Notes: a model not told the origin generated them from the letters alone. A stretch of 64,000 bases of DNA from Orthonyx spaldingii (GCA_013397795.1 VZTJ01000073.1:364310-428309); one strand, 5' to 3'; shown: positions 45,011-59,100, counted from the first letter of the stretch. Made by a program: numbers and translations.

Positions 45011-47320
45011 GGGGATCGGTCCGAAATCAATGAATTTTATGAAGCGTTTCTGTTAGTGGGTCATCTACAGCCTGGTCACGTTGCAAAATGTGGAATATGT
45101 GAAATTTCCTTGAGAAAGGATGTTCTTTGATGTTTGATCTTCGTATACGTTCAAGCCTAATCAACAAGAAGTGAGATTGAATCTCGCAGCAGCCAACAAG
45201 CTCTAAGTGATGTCCATGCGTTAAAAAAACAAATGAATTGTTGGTAGAATTGTTAAGGTTAGGGCTGGACATGTTTCTCTGCTCTCAGACCTGGGGGAGG
45301 TTAACAAATCTTGAGAAAGAGCATGAACCACTGATACTGGGCACAGGGAATGCAGGATTTACAGACCACAAGGACATCTGGCAGAACTCCCAAGATGAGG
45401 AAGAAACTCATAAAAACAACTCAGTAACTGTGCTGAAATCAGCACTTGTGGAGGAAACACTTCCCAATCCTTCCCCAAGCTCATTCTTCCCAAACCATTT
45501 GTGGTTTTCCAGTTTATCATTTCTTATTTCTCCCATCCTTGTTGCATTCCTGACTCTGTGGTACTCTCCTATTTTAAATCCACTTCTATCAGCCTTGCAA
45601 TGCTCCTATCCCAGACCGACAAAAACTATCTCTTTAGTTCTATTTCATACTGTTGTGGAGTTTTTTTGTCTAACACAAAAAAAACCCACAAAAAACCCAA
45701 AGGAGCTTCAATCTTATCATGAGGCCGAAATACCTGAGATAGAACTTGGACCAAATCCATCCCCACATAAGGGGAACTAAAACTGAGACCTTAAAAAGAA
45801 ACAGGCTCTCTACAGCCAGTAAGGTGCCCATCGTGAGATGCTTTGAAAGTTCCTGTCTGAACTAATAAGGATAATAATGAAAATAGGGGAATGAAGCAGA
45901 ACTCTGAAGGTCCACTAATCAATATTAGAGTCACCTTCCCTTTGCTGGAAAAAAATCCTGTTCATCTTACATCTGCTTTCATGGTTCCTGTCTCTCTAGG
46001 CAGGATGATTTGCTCATGGCAAGGCTCATAACCTGCAAGCCATTCTCTTTGCATGAATCTCATCAGTAATGGAGATTTTCAGAGCTGATTTACAAACCAT
46101 CATTTCTGGGTTTTATGGGGGATTTCTAAATCATCCTTTCTGGTGTTTATGAGGTATTTATTAGCCACAATGAAATGCTGGCTAGGAATGAGTCGCTAAT
46201 TCGCTCTCTGGGCTAGCCATTTTTGCTCAAAGGCAGTTATCCCATTTTCAGATATTTTCCAAGCCTTCCAATAGTTCTTTCTAAGAGGTATTTTATTTAA
46301 ACCTCCAGATCTAAAGCCTGAAGCTGGGATTGATTTCCTGTAATAGGCTCTGACAAGGGAAGAACTCTTAAGAGCTCTTGCACAGTGTGGTGTCAGGTGC
46401 TAAGTGGGAAGCAGACCCGTGACACGTCCATGTGCCCACCACAGATCAAAATCTTCCAAAAATAAATCTGTTGCTGCTTACTGCTTATTTTACCCCAATC
46501 GAAGTGCACTGATGCTGTCCCATCACCGAGAGCAGGTGACAGTCATTATAACCAGCACCGGATCTTGTCTCCGGCAGCTCCATCTCCTGCCGTTCTGTCC
46601 CCAGCAGTGCACCCAATCCTTCACTGGCATCCTAACAAAATCCCAGAAAACGGGTTTGGGTTGCAGGATTTGGGGTGAGAGAGAGGACGTGTTTCAGTGT
46701 CCCACAACATACGAATTGTCTGGGGGCTCCTTGGGAGTGAGTTTAAAGAGGACAAGGAGGAAACCCCGGCAGCTTCCTCTCCCCAGGCAGTGCTGACAGT
46801 CGCAGGTGGCATTTCCCACTCCTGCCTGTTCTCAGTGTGTCCCTGCGCAGCGACACAAAGCTCCAGGAACAGCCCGGACCCCGAGCAGCACCTTGCAGGC
46901 AACGGGAGCTTCTACACATCAGCAACTTTCCCACGTTGTATTGACGAGGGATGGATGATTTGTGTTCGGTCCAGTCGGGACCGGGTTCTGGTGGCAGCAG
47001 GTGGCAGCAGAGCCCTGCCAGGGCAGGGTGCGCCCGGGAGAGGAGCGTGTGGGAGGGGCGGCGGTTCTACGGGCACTGAAATCTCATTTTTTCCCTCTTT
47101 GGACACTCATTAGGTCCCAAAGAGCTGCACTGCCTGTGGCCTGGCTGGAGCAGGCACCGGATGCAGCGAATGGAGCCACGGGCTCTGCCTAAAGCTCGCA
47201 CCCGGGCCCTCTCTCAGGTGCTGTTTTATCAGGGCAGCCCCTCCTGTCAGGGGACTGCAGGCTCATGCTGCTGAACTTCATCTGTTTTCATCAAATTTTC
47301 CACTACTCCCTAAGCACAAG
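45011..47320. other. DIRAS3-WLS intergenic interval, unassigned AT-richer block
   Basis: From the CpG block to the first CR1 piece the sequence is AT-richer and free of CR1. A 180-codon plus-strand frame (45238-45780) has no domain I recognise. Two imperfect 34-bp direct repeats occur at 46094-46161. It may be old unique sequence or a degraded mobile element; I cannot assign it. Confidence 0.5.
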
Positions 47321-47324
47321 TCAA

Positions 47325-47612
47325 AGAATTATGGCGTTATTTAAGTTGGAAAAGCCCTCTCAGACCACTGGGTTCAATCATTCCCCCAGCACTGCCAAGG
47401 CCACCACTGCCCCATGTCCCCAAGTGCCACATCCACATGGCTTTCAAATCTCTCCAGGGACGGGGACTCCACCCCAGCCCTGGGCAGCTCTGCCAGGGCT
47501 GGACAACTCTTTCCATGAAAAAATTTTCCCAAATATCCAATCTAAACCTCCCCTGGCACAACCTGAGGATGTTTCCTGTTGTCCTGTCACTTGTTCCCGG
47601 AAAGAAGAGACC
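47325..47612 (-). mobile_element. CR1 copy just past the WLS 3' end
   Basis: AAGAATTATGGCGTTATTTA, GAAAAGCCCTCTCAGACCAC and CATGAAAAAATTTTCCC to CTGTCACTTGTTCCCGG; AAAGCCCTCT subfamily. Confidence 0.82.
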
Positions 47613-47824
47613 AGCACTTTTAAAAAAAAATTATTTTCCCTGGATTATAGATAGCAAGACAACATGCAGAGAGCAGACTCCAAGCAGCACCTTGAAATAT
47701 GGCAGCAGATGGAGGATGATGCCCAAATCAACACTGTTGTGGGGTGATGGCCAACACACCAAAGTCACAGCACAGCTGTGACAACTCCAGGGCTGGCAAG
47801 CAGGGACAGGAAGGAAAACCCTAC

Positions 47825-47983
47825 AGCTGGAGTTATTCAGCCTGGAGAAGAGAAGGCTCTGGGGAGACCTTAAGAGCCCCTTCCCATAATTAATGGGGCT
47901 CCAGGGGAGCTGGAGAAGGACTTTGGATGAGGGTCTTGAAGGACAGAACAAGGGGGAATGGCTTCCCACTGCCAGAGGAGATT
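47825..47983 (+). mobile_element. CR1 body fragment ending at the WLS poly(A) region
   Basis: GGAGTTATTCAGCCTGGAGA to CCCACTGCCAGAGGAG. It lacks the 3' end and stops about 30 bp before the predicted WLS cleavage site. Confidence 0.78.
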
Positions 47984-48011
47984 GGAGATGAGGAGAAATT
48001 CCAACAACAAA

Positions 48012-50054
48012 TCCACAATATTGTATATTTTATTTAAATTAACAAAACTACATGTTTTCCAGGCTGCTTAAAGCATTCTGTAAAAACTGAACTCAACCTA
48101 AACAAAAAAAAAGGATATATTTTTATAAGACCCAGGGACTATTTCCGAGACATATGAGTAGGGCTGAGGAATGAAGAAATAAAAAACCCACACACGCACG
48201 CACACATACACGCGCCCCGTAAACAAATTGTTAGTGTTTGACACAAAATTTGGTTTGGAAGCTGCAGCTCCCCGTTTGTGAGGAGCCTTTACAAAACGCA
48301 ATGCTATAGTCTAAGCTGGAAAAGAACCCATGGACACAGCTATGGGAACAACATAAATATCACGTAAGAACCCAAGGGAATGGGGATGGTAAAGTTGCAA
48401 AGTCGAGCGTTCAGCTGGGAACGTTCCGGAGTTACGGGGATGTGCGTTGATTTAATTCGCTTTGTAATGCAGTGACTACTACAAGTAGGAACACTGCTTG
48501 GACCTGCTTTGCCTCCAGGGGCAGGGGAAGCTGGGGATCCTGGGGAGGGCAAACACAAGGAACGGAATTGCTTCAAGAAAATCCTGTAGGAGCTCCAATC
48601 AATACACAGGGAGCAGCCCTTTGGCAGAGGGGTCTGCCCGGTGTGACACATCCTGACTGGACCAGCCCCGTGTGATGGTGCACAGCTTGGGTGCCCAGCA
48701 ATCAGACCCATGCAAGGTGATCTTGTGGTGCCACCCCTCTTTTTTCATAGTGTTGAGCTTTAATAAATGGGTGGGGTAAATGAATAAATTCTGGGGTGGG
48801 AATGGTGATGGTACCTGGAATCGTGATGGTACCTGGGCTGACAGGAATGAGTTTCCCCTCTGTGCCTCCTCTCTAACCCTTCAGCAGCACACAGCAGCAG
48901 ATTCTTATCTTGTAGGGCCAGAACTGGGAGGGTGAGTTACGTGTTACCAGCAGTTCACACAGACATTTACTCCTGCCAGCTCATGGGGCTCTCTGGCCCA
49001 GGCCGTGGAAGACGTGCCCTGAGCAGCGCAGACCCTTCCCCACCATTTGCTGCTCTGAACTGGTCCCAGCAGGGTCTGGCTCAAGCCTCCAGCCCGGATC
49101 AGTTCCCACTCCCCTGTCTCTGCCAAAGGCCTCCCAGCACGAGGCTGAGCGAGCCCAGTGCCTGCGCCTGCTCTGGGAAAGCAAAGATCCACATTAGTGC
49201 GTGACCAGCGGATTCTTTCAAGTCCGATAATCCCTGGAAGAATCCAGCTCTGCTCCAGCCCGGCAATGCACGGAGTGAGGCTGCCCAGCTCCCAGGGATG
49301 CACCACAACCAAAGGGGAAGGTGGAGGAAGCCACAAAAGCACAGGGAGCCAAAGGGACTGAGAGCAGGGAGGAGCCGGCTGCGGGATCAGCACCTTGGGA
49401 ACTCGGGTCAAGAGCGCTCCATTGCCCTGCAGCTCAGCTCAGCATCCAGGCTGGACATTCCCTGTATTCAACAAACAGCTGTAAAACCTGCTGAGAAAGC
49501 AGTTGCTGCTTCTGCTAAAACCTTACTAGCAGCCTGCTCCTCTCCCAGCTGTGCTTCATCCAGCGACAGAGGGGGGCTGCAGGGCTGCACCAAAGACTCA
49601 GACAAGGGTCGATACAGCTACAGTGGTGGAATTAACTGTTTTTACAGCAAGGCTCCCCCTGTAAGTTGCAGACAGGAGCAAACTCAGAGTACTGAGCACG
49701 TGCTCCTGAGCTCCCTGCAGCACCTTTATGCACCAGCACACCCAGCAAAATCAAACCAGCCCCACGGCAGCTCTGCCCCGGCCCCACGTCCGGACGCGCG
49801 ACTTTGCAACCTCAGTGCCCTTCCAGCAGGGTTTTACGTGCCCGAGTGTAACACAATATACACAGCCCTCCCCCCAGGAATAACTACACCATAGTAAAGA
49901 GTTACAAATGTTCTGCTCGCTGTCACTGCTCTGTGAATGCACCAGGGACGGGGTGCTCGAGGAGCGGATGTGGCCGGAGAGGTCTCCTGCCAGAGGGACT
50001 CGTGTGTCCTCTGCTCCCCACCCCAGGCCAGGGCCCTGCTGAGGCACCTCCGTG
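48012..50054 (-). other. WLS: WLS 3'UTR with poly(A) signal
   Basis: A minus-strand AATAAA at 48029-48034 is followed by GU-rich GTGGATTTGTTGTTGG (about 48000-48015), a good cleavage context. This gives a UTR of about 2.04 kb. The interval contains a (CA/CG)n-like stretch at 48188-48212 and no obvious CR1 copy, unlike the flanking sequence, which fits retained UTR. Exact length is unproven. Confidence 0.65.
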
Positions 50055-50164
50055 TCACTCCTGAGCCTCCTTCCGAGCCAGCTTGTAGACCTCGGTGGGC
50101 CCGTCCACGTGGGTGATGGTGGTGGTGAGCTGCAGCTCCTCCCCGCTGTTCACCCCCAGGTCAC
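50055..50164 (-). CDS. WLS: WLS coding exon 12 (C-terminal tail, stop)
   Basis: Thirty-five codons plus TGA at 50055-50057. The cytosolic tail ends [10 protein letters not shown]; the terminal KEAQE motif is known in mammals as an ER-retrieval and partner-binding signal. The acceptor is GTTTCTCAG|GT. Confidence 0.97.
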
Positions 50165-53100
50165 CTGAGAAACAAAGGTGTTCCATCAGTGCGGCCCAAC
50201 CATAAAATATGGGACCCTTCAAAAGGAAAAGATCCAACCTATTCCCTCCAGGCTTTCAGGAGCTGCATGAGCCATGGACCAGCAACATTCCTATAAATGA
50301 TTTTATTTACAGTTATTGAAATAGAAGCACAAGAAACACATTGAGGGGCCAGAACATGTCTAAAGAAGGGAATGGAGCTGGGAAAGGGTCTGGAGCACCA
50401 AGAGTGGCTGAGGGAGCTGGGAAAGAGGCTCAGCCTGGAGAAAAGGAGGCTCAGGGGAGACCTTCTGGCTCTGCACAACTCCCTGACAGGAGGGTCTATT
50501 TTCTCCACTCCTCATCCCTCCATCTGAGCTACACAGTTCCATCTGGGCAATACTAAAAAGCCCAAAAACCATCCCAAAGGCTCCAACCAGCCTTGGCTAA
50601 AAGTCAAACCTGTCTAACCCAGCCATCAATTCAAATGCCTGCTTGGAAACCCAACCTATCATTTGCAAAACCTTTCACATACTGAGCGTGCACTTGGGCT
50701 AAAAAAAAGGCACAGAAGGCATCCCCTACTTTGTACCTCTTTGTCCCCAAGAGAGCCCTCAGGTCATTTGGGGACACTTACCATTGGACTGGTCGTCGCC
50801 GTAGTTCTTGTGGGATGGCGCGTACAGGAACATGAGGGCGAACACGTAGAGATTCCACATGCCGTAGATGCCGGTGAAGAAGGCGCTGTTCACCTGGATC
50901 GTGATGTCCCCCCACTTCCAGTGGCCTTCTGTCACCTGTCCCGAGAGAACAGACACGGACAGGCCGTCAGGAAGAGCAAACTCTGTGAAGATACAGCCTT
51001 GGAGTAAATCAGTGAGAACTGCACCGGTTCAACGGGACGGAGGAAATTGAGTGTAACAGGTTCAGTGAGGCAGAAGTCAGGCTGGGATTCTCCTCTTCAG
51101 ACTCAGTCTGCAGTGAAAAAAATGCTCCTGACAAAATGATTCCCTCAGGACTTGTTCAGCTTTGATGTCTCATTTATTGTGACCGAAGCTCTGCGCTCTG
51201 CGATGCCCCCGCCACAGCCATGTGCTCAGCACAGATTGGCACACAAAGGGCTCTACCTGGGGACACCACTCACATCCCAAAACATCCCACTGCTAAAAAC
51301 AGACCTTTTATAGCAGGAAAACCAGCGTGAATAATGGGGGAATTGATGTGCAGAGCACGGCTGGCTGAGGAGGGGCCAGGCTGACAGCACCAACCTGCCA
51401 CACGCTGACGGCTGTCAACATCCATGAAAATACCATCAATATTAATATTCCTGGAAGATACACAGACTGCTCAGGCTGAAATGTTGCTTTCTGTTAAAGA
51501 ACAACCTAAGGGCTAAGTCAAAAACTAAAACAGCTTAAGAAGAGAGCCATGGAGCTGCTCCAGGGCTGGAGCCCCTCTGGAGCCAGACTGGGAGAGCTGG
51601 GGGTGCTCACCTGGAGAGGAGAAGGCTCCAGGGACAGCTCAGAGCCCCTTGCAGGGCCTAAAGGGGCTCCAGGAGAGCTGGAGAGGGACTGGGGACAAGG
51701 GCTGGAAGGACAGGACACAGGGAATGGCTTCCACTGCCAGAGGGCAGGGATGGATGGGAGATTGGGAAGGAATTGTTCCCTGGGAGGGTGGGGAGGCTCT
51801 GGCACAGGGTGCCCAGAGAAGCTGTGGCTGCCCCTGGATCCCTGGAAATGTCCAAGGCCAGACTGGACAGGGCTTGGAGCAGCCTGGGGCAGTGGAAGAT
51901 GCCCCTGCCCATGAGAGGGACTTTGAGGTCCTTTCCAGCCCAAGCCACTCTGTGACTCCACGATTTAAGCATTGATAAAAGCTCATTTGTACAGAGGCAA
52001 CATCGGAGCTCAGGAGAAACAGGTGCAGCTGCTGGGAAGGTTGGATGCTGTCATGTCTCTGTGGGCTCACAGAGCCACCCGAGTGTTTCAGTGTGAGCAG
52101 AACATTTTCCTCTCGCTGACTTCTCAGAAATGACTAAACCCTGCTGGCCGATTTTCTTCACGGCACAGCCCCAGTGCTCCCTGGGAGCCAAGGGCCTTTG
52201 TGCCGGCTCCAGCCTCAGCAATTGCATGGCAGAGCTTCAAATAAATGAAAACAACTTCTTCAAAAGCAACTTGTTATCAAACGTGCTCAGAACAGGCCAG
52301 GCCTGTCTGACCAGTGCTGAGCCAGCGTCGGGAGCGGCTGGGAAGCGGCGGCCGGTGCTCTCCCAGGAAGCCCAGAGCCATCCCTCACCTGGCTCACGAT
52401 GAAGAAGATGACGGTCATGGCTGCACAGGCCAGGGTGATGAGCATCAGGAACTTGAACCTAAAAATCAGCCCCTGTTTAGAGAGAAATGTCACTGGTCAC
52501 ATTAACAGAATCCACAACACCCATTTTTGGTTTTAGGATAGACAAGACACGAGGATAAAAAATAAAAAATAAAACAAGGGTCCAACCCACGAAACCCCAA
52601 AGCAAAACAACCTCCACCCACTCCTGTGCCGTGCTCAGCACAGCCCATATCCTCCGCTCCCCACACGTCTGCGCTCCTGCCGGAAGCTCCGTGCGGGGTG
52701 GGCACGTCTGGACAGCGCTGCCTTTCCATGACATTTGCTCGGTGACTGATTGAGCAGCAGTTAATTGAGTGGAAGAGGTGGTGGCACGTCGGTGTGAGCC
52801 GGGCTGCAGGAGGAGACGGCCCGACAGCTCCCGGCTCTTGTAAAACAAACACGTGGCGGGTCGGTGTCCCAGCATGGGCTCGGGGTCTCACCACACTCAT
52901 CCTCACCCCCAGCCCGGCTGCAGCGATTCCAACGTCTGGAAAACCTGGCTGGCTGTCACAGAATGGAGATTCCGAGACAAACCCCTTGGCTGGGAATCCC
53001 ACTGCCCACCACCCCTGCTTTCACTGGTTTTACATTTTTACTTACAAATTCTTTTGGTTTTGGGTGAGTGTGTGGGTTTTTTTAACCTGGTTCTGGAATT

Positions 53101-56100
53101 TAGGTGGAAATGTCAGTGTCTGCGTAATTACCCTGCCACACCACGACAACAAAGGACTATTAATTTAACTCTTCCACACCAGATCCACGCTCCCCAGATG
53201 TCTGGATGTGGAGTGTGGCAGCAGCAGCCCAGCACCACGAGCTGAACCCCTGTATCTCCTGCTAGAGGGAAAAATGCTCCATATCTGCTTCAAAGTCCCT
53301 TAAGTCCAATTTTCTAATTTTTTTATGTGCATTCTTGATGGGTGGTAACAGCTTGTTTAAAGCAGAAGTGACCATAATTTAACAGAATGACTTTGGGGAT
53401 AAATATTTACACCCCCGTAGAAGCAGGTTAAGCACTGAGAGTGAGCTCCTTGAGGTTGGCAGCAGGCAAATCAGGTAGGACAGAAAAACATACAAAACAT
53501 GGGCTAAAAATGGGGATAATGGGGGGAACGTGTTGTGCTTTGACCCTTCAGCAACTTTGTAAGGAAATGACAACCACAAAAATCTGAATTTATGCCATGA
53601 AAAACCAGGTGGTCTTAGCAAGACTTCCCATTAAATACAAAAATTAATATTAGAGGAGGAGAAATGGAAGTATGAGGAGATTATGGATAAAGGGGGTCTC
53701 AGAACAGACTCTGAGGTCCAAAATATCTTTTAAAAACAAGGAACCTGCCCCAAGGAGAGCCCTTACCTCGTAGTGAAGGCGGCGAGCCTTGCTCATGGCA
53801 GGAAGGCTCGACTGCTTCCCACTGATGTTTCTGAACACTTGAAAGACCATGAAACACAGGAAGAGAAAATAGAGGCACAGGCAGATCCCTGCGACTATAA
53901 TAAAGGCCATCTGTGCAGAGGAAGTTAAGGGAAAATGGTACAAACTAACAAGAAATCCTAGAAAACATTTTCCCGGTGATTCCCATATTCAGTTCCCCAG
54001 TGATCTCCTGCAGTGCCTGAGCCACCCCTCGCCCCCCAAAAGCAGGGGCTTCCCCACATCTGTGGGGAGAGCACTTCCCTCTCCCACAAACCAGGGGAAG
54101 GATACAGCCAGCTCCGTGCCCACCTCGGTGGTCCAGATGCTGTAAAAGGGGTTCTTGAGCTGCACTCCCCTGCAAAGAGGAGAGAAAACACCAAATGTTA
54201 GAGGCCAATGGGCTCAGAGGCCCCTTGTCCACTCTGCAGCCTGGGAATCACAGAATCAGGGAATGTCCTGAATTGGAAAGACCCACAGGATCATGGATCC
54301 AGCTCCTGCCCTGCACAGACCCCCCAACAATGCCCCCCCCGGTGTGTCCCTGGAGCGGTGTCCAAGCGCTCCTGGAGCTCTGGCAGCCTCGGGGCCGGGA
54401 CCATTCCCTGGGGAGCCTGGGCAGTGCCCAGCACCCTCTGGGGAAGAACCTTTTCCCAAGGTTCCACATGGGAAGAGCCAGCTGTGCTGCTTTCCCGTGT
54501 GGATGAGGAGGAGGTGAGGCGGGAAGCATTTCCACTGCCAGCACACTTCAGAGCAGCCGCAGGAGCCTCTCCTGGCTCTGGGAGATGGGCTGTGCCCCCA
54601 GCCATGGGGCTGAACTGCAGGTCCCTGCTGCAGGAGGTGACCTGGAGCCTCTGCTCTGGGATGGCCGCCCCGGGGAGTGCAGCTGCACCCACCTCTCGCA
54701 CATGTCGAAGATGAAGAGGCAGAAGGAGCCCACAGCGATGGGCCCAACCTGCTTCCAGTACCCCGAGAGCCGATTCCGCTCGTTCTGGTCCTGGCCACGA
54801 GGTGGGCAGGTGGGGAGGAGGAGAAAAAGGAAAACCAAGTTAGCCTCAAGTTCCCTCAGCTGGTGTAAGTCCCCACAGCATCATTTCCAAACATCAGCAC
54901 GAGGCTGCCAGATTTTCCTGGAAGCAGGGCTGGAAACCCCCTTCCCACGGGTGTAGTACTCACCATCATGTGCTCCCCACAGAAGATGATCCAAAATGAG
55001 AGCAGCATGGCATAGAAGATGCCCTGTCGAATGTCTCCGAAGAGCAGCATCCACGTCCAGTCAAATCCGATGGAAAACCACTCCACAGGGATGTTAATGA
55101 ACGTCATGGAAATTCCCAGAGCAAAGATGACCCTGGAGAGGCACAAACACCATCTCTGTCCAGTGTGCAAGGGAAGGACAGAGCCCCAAAAGCCAAAGCT
55201 GTGTGCAGAGAGCAGCAGAAGGAAATCCAGCACTGTCTGGGAAGTGTCACCTCCTGCCACCAAACCCCCTAGGACTGAGCTCCTCAGAGCAGCTCCTTTT
55301 TCTCCAGGGGTTTAAAGGGAAAGGAAAGAGAAGCTGTGGAGATCTCCAGCTCCCAGTGTGCCTGGGTGGAGGGAGGGGATGGAGAAGAGACAATTGCTAT
55401 GTCCCCACCCTTGGGCTCTGCCTGGGAGCAGTGACCACCTCAGCAGGGTCCCCTTGCTTGAGGTCCCCTGGGCCAGCACGGGCCCCACTCACTTCTCCAG
55501 CAGGACGGGAGCGCGCGTCATCAGCGTGATCCTTCTCCAGTACCACACCATGATGATCAGGATGCTGGGTGTCAGGAAGGTCTTCATGGCAAACCACACC
55601 TTGGTGAAGCCTCCGTTCTGATGGATGCCCTGAGGAAAACCAGGGTGCAGGGTTTAACAGCATTGTTCCGTGCTTCTCCTCACGGGAGTGGCAGGAGAGC
55701 CACACACGTGGAAGGACATCCCAAAGATGGTTTGGCCAGTGATGGATGGGGAGTGCTGCCCACTGAGCCCCCAGGCCACCTGGGCAGGTTCCAGAAGGTC
55801 TGAGAACAAATGCCAACAGACATGGCTTCCACGGCCAGGGAGAGAGGGAATTCTGACACAGCATGGAAAAAGCTGGCGGAATGACTCCCAGACAAGTAAC
55901 GAGATACTCATGGAGCCAAGTCACCGTGGTGGGAAGAGCATTGGCTCATTAACGTGCTTCTGCAGCCACGCGTCCTCCCACCGCCGTCTGCAGCCACCGC
56001 AGCCGTGCTGGGAGTGCCTCCAGCTGGGAAAAGCATCCCTGCTCACCCAGCCTCGAAGGCGGGCAAAGCGAGGGTCACTGACAGCCTTCCCGGGCGTCTG

Positions 56101-59100
56101 CACGGCCACAGCCAGCTCCAGGCCAGGCCAGGCCCCCTCTGAACGCTCCTGTTCCTCCTTAACTCCGCCCTACAAGGAGGACTGTGCATCCCAGGCAGAC
56201 GTGGTGGGGAGCAGAGAACACAGGGAGCTCAGAGGCATGGAAGGGGCCAGCTCTGGAGGCCTGGGGAGGGCTCCTCAGAAGAGCAGGCAAAGAGGGCATT
56301 CCCAGGGAGGAGGACAGGGCCACTGGGGGCAGAGGAGCTGGGGCCAGGAGCTGCAGCAGCCCTGGTGGCAGGGGACAGACAGGACACTCACCACGAGGCG
56401 GATGTCCTTGATCTCGCCGATGCCCACGTTGATGCCCTTCCTGTCGTTGACGGGCAGGCGGATGTTGATGAGGTAGTACTTGTGTGCCACGCTGCCGATC
56501 TCCATGAAGGGCAGGAAGTCGCAGTCGTAGTGGCGGCCCTCGGACTCCACCGTCTGCACAAGGGCAGGAGCACAACCACAGCCTCAGCCCCGGGGGCCAG
56601 CACACACGGAGCCCTCAAACTGGGAGCACTGGCAGCACCCAGAGCCTGTCTGCCAATTCCAGCCTGTGCCAGACAGTGCCTGGGGGACACTTCTCCTCAC
56701 ATTTTTGATTGCTTAGGATCACTGAGTAAATAAGGTTTGACCTCAAATGGGTTCACATTTCAGGCTTTAATGGGAGCCTTCCAAGATGAACCCTCCATAA
56801 CTCTCTGACAGGAGAGTGGAGCCGGGCGGGGGTCAGCCTTTTCTCCCAGGTGAAAAGTGACAGGACAAGAGAAAATGGCCTCAAGTTGTGCCAGGGGAGG
56901 TTTAGGTTAGATATTGTGGGAATTTTTTTCATGGAAAGGGCAATTCTGTGGTTCTGTGATTGGTAGAAGACAACTCCCACTCATTTCCACCACCAGTGTC
57001 ATCCAGATTCCTTACTTTTGGAGAGCCAAAGGTGCACTTCAGCTTCCTGATCTCTATGGCGTGTGCTATTTCCTCCCAGTCATCGAACATGTCGTCGCGA
57101 TAGGCCAGCGACACATCCAGGGTGATCTCTGCGTTTTCCTCTGCAACAGCAAGGACACAGGAGGCTCAGAAGGTTCCCACAGCAATTAAAAAACACTACA
57201 CAACATTCCTTTATGAAGATAATTAACAAATTGAAGTTGAGCTATGCTGGCCTTGCTGAAAAAAACCTCAGAACCAACCACACACAACAGCATCGATGTT
57301 TTCTGTACGTCTTGCTTAGCTGAAGTTGTTCTACAGAAGATTTTTGGAGCTCTCCCTTCCTCACCTACAGAACACTTTGGAGCCCTCCCCTGTTCACCCA
57401 CACCTGCCCTGACTTGTTCCTGCCTCTGCAGATGCCCCAGCTTGCACGCCAGTGACACACACAGAGCTCGTGGCCTGGCGAGGTCGCACATCCACGTGGG
57501 ACTGGCAGCTCGTCCCCTCCTGGATGTGTTCAGTGAGTCCGGGATACAACTGCTGGGAAAGGTGCTCCTGCCAGGGGGTCCCTGCTGCCAGGAGGAATGA
57601 GGTGGGACAGGCTGACTCAGGCTGGAACGGGCTCACGGAGCAGCCATAACTGAGCGAGTTCATGCACTGGAGCTGCAGCTGAGGCTGCCAAGGAGCAACA
57701 CATCAACACATTTAAAAACCCGAGGCAAGTCTGTACCAGCTCCACCAGCTGGAAAATCCTCCTGTTTACCAGGCACAGATCCCAGGGAAGGCTCTGAACG
57801 AGGAACACGCTCCAAAACGAGCATGTGCATGCTACAGCCCAGCCTCCTTTTGTAGGGCACCAAACTGACATCCACGGCTGTTGGGAAAGCTTCAGAACCA
57901 TCCTTGTGGAGAAGTGTTGGGAGATGGCTCCAGAACCATCCACTGTGGGGAAGTGGTGTGGGGAGGTGGCTCCAGAACCATCTTTTCAGCTCTGTTTTCG
58001 TTGGGAATACGTGGTGGCACACTCGTCCCACCGGATGGGAAGGGGCGTGGATGGGACCTGTGGTTTGCAGTTCTATTTATACGCCCTTCGGAGGTGGCCG
58101 GGTTGTGCATCTGATGTGGACACTTGAGGATTTTTCTGAGAATTTTTTGGTAGTCCATACCATCCAGATCCATATCCAGTTCCTTTCCAGAGCTGCTAGG
58201 AGTTGGGTTTCCATGAAACATGGATTTGCCATCTCAGATCCGCTGTTTAGGAGACCAGCAAAACAGATAAATGGGAACATAAGGTTGAACTTGGCCCGGC
58301 TAAAAAGAACTATGAACTCCATTTCAGAAGCCATAAAACCAACTGGAATGCTTGGGATTAAATCCAAGAAAAACAGCTTTCAGTATTTCATCTTTGCAGT
58401 CCAAATGTTGCTGCTGCCATCGAGTATGAAAACCAGAAGGCAGCAGATGAACTGCTGCGTGCCTTTCCAGGCCAATGGATTTGAGGCTTCCTCTGGAATT
58501 CCATCAGTCTCTCCGTGGGGGTGACACCTCCCCTTGGAAATGAGTTTTGTGCAAAGACCCTTCAGGGCTGTCAGCGTAAAATATAGATATATCCATATAT
58601 CTCAGCACAGCAGACTGATGGCGGAGCTGTGTTAGTGGTTGGACTCCATCTTAAAGGTCTTTTCCAACCTAAATGATTCCATGAAAATCCTACGCCAGCC
58701 TTCCATCAGCAACTCCCATTGTCCCTGAGGAACAAATAACGACAGTGACAGAGAACCAAATTTTAAGAAGATTCGTGCCTTATTCACATCAATCAGATGG
58801 TGAATAGACAATTTTTTTGAGAGGGGAGGGTGCCCTTTTCCTGCACATCATTAAACAGCTTTAAACTGAGAGGGAGCAGGCTCAGATTGGAGATTCAGGA
58901 TAAATCCTTCCCTGTGAGGGAGGGGAGGCCCTGGCACAGGGTGCCCAGAGCAGCTGTGGCTGCCCCTGGATCCCTGGCAGTGCCCAAGGCCAGGCTGGAC
59001 ACTGGGGCTGGGAGCAGCCTGGGACAGTGGGAGGTGTCCCTGCCATGGCAGGGGGTGGAATGGGATGGGCTCTAAGGTCCCTTCCAACCCAAACAGGACA

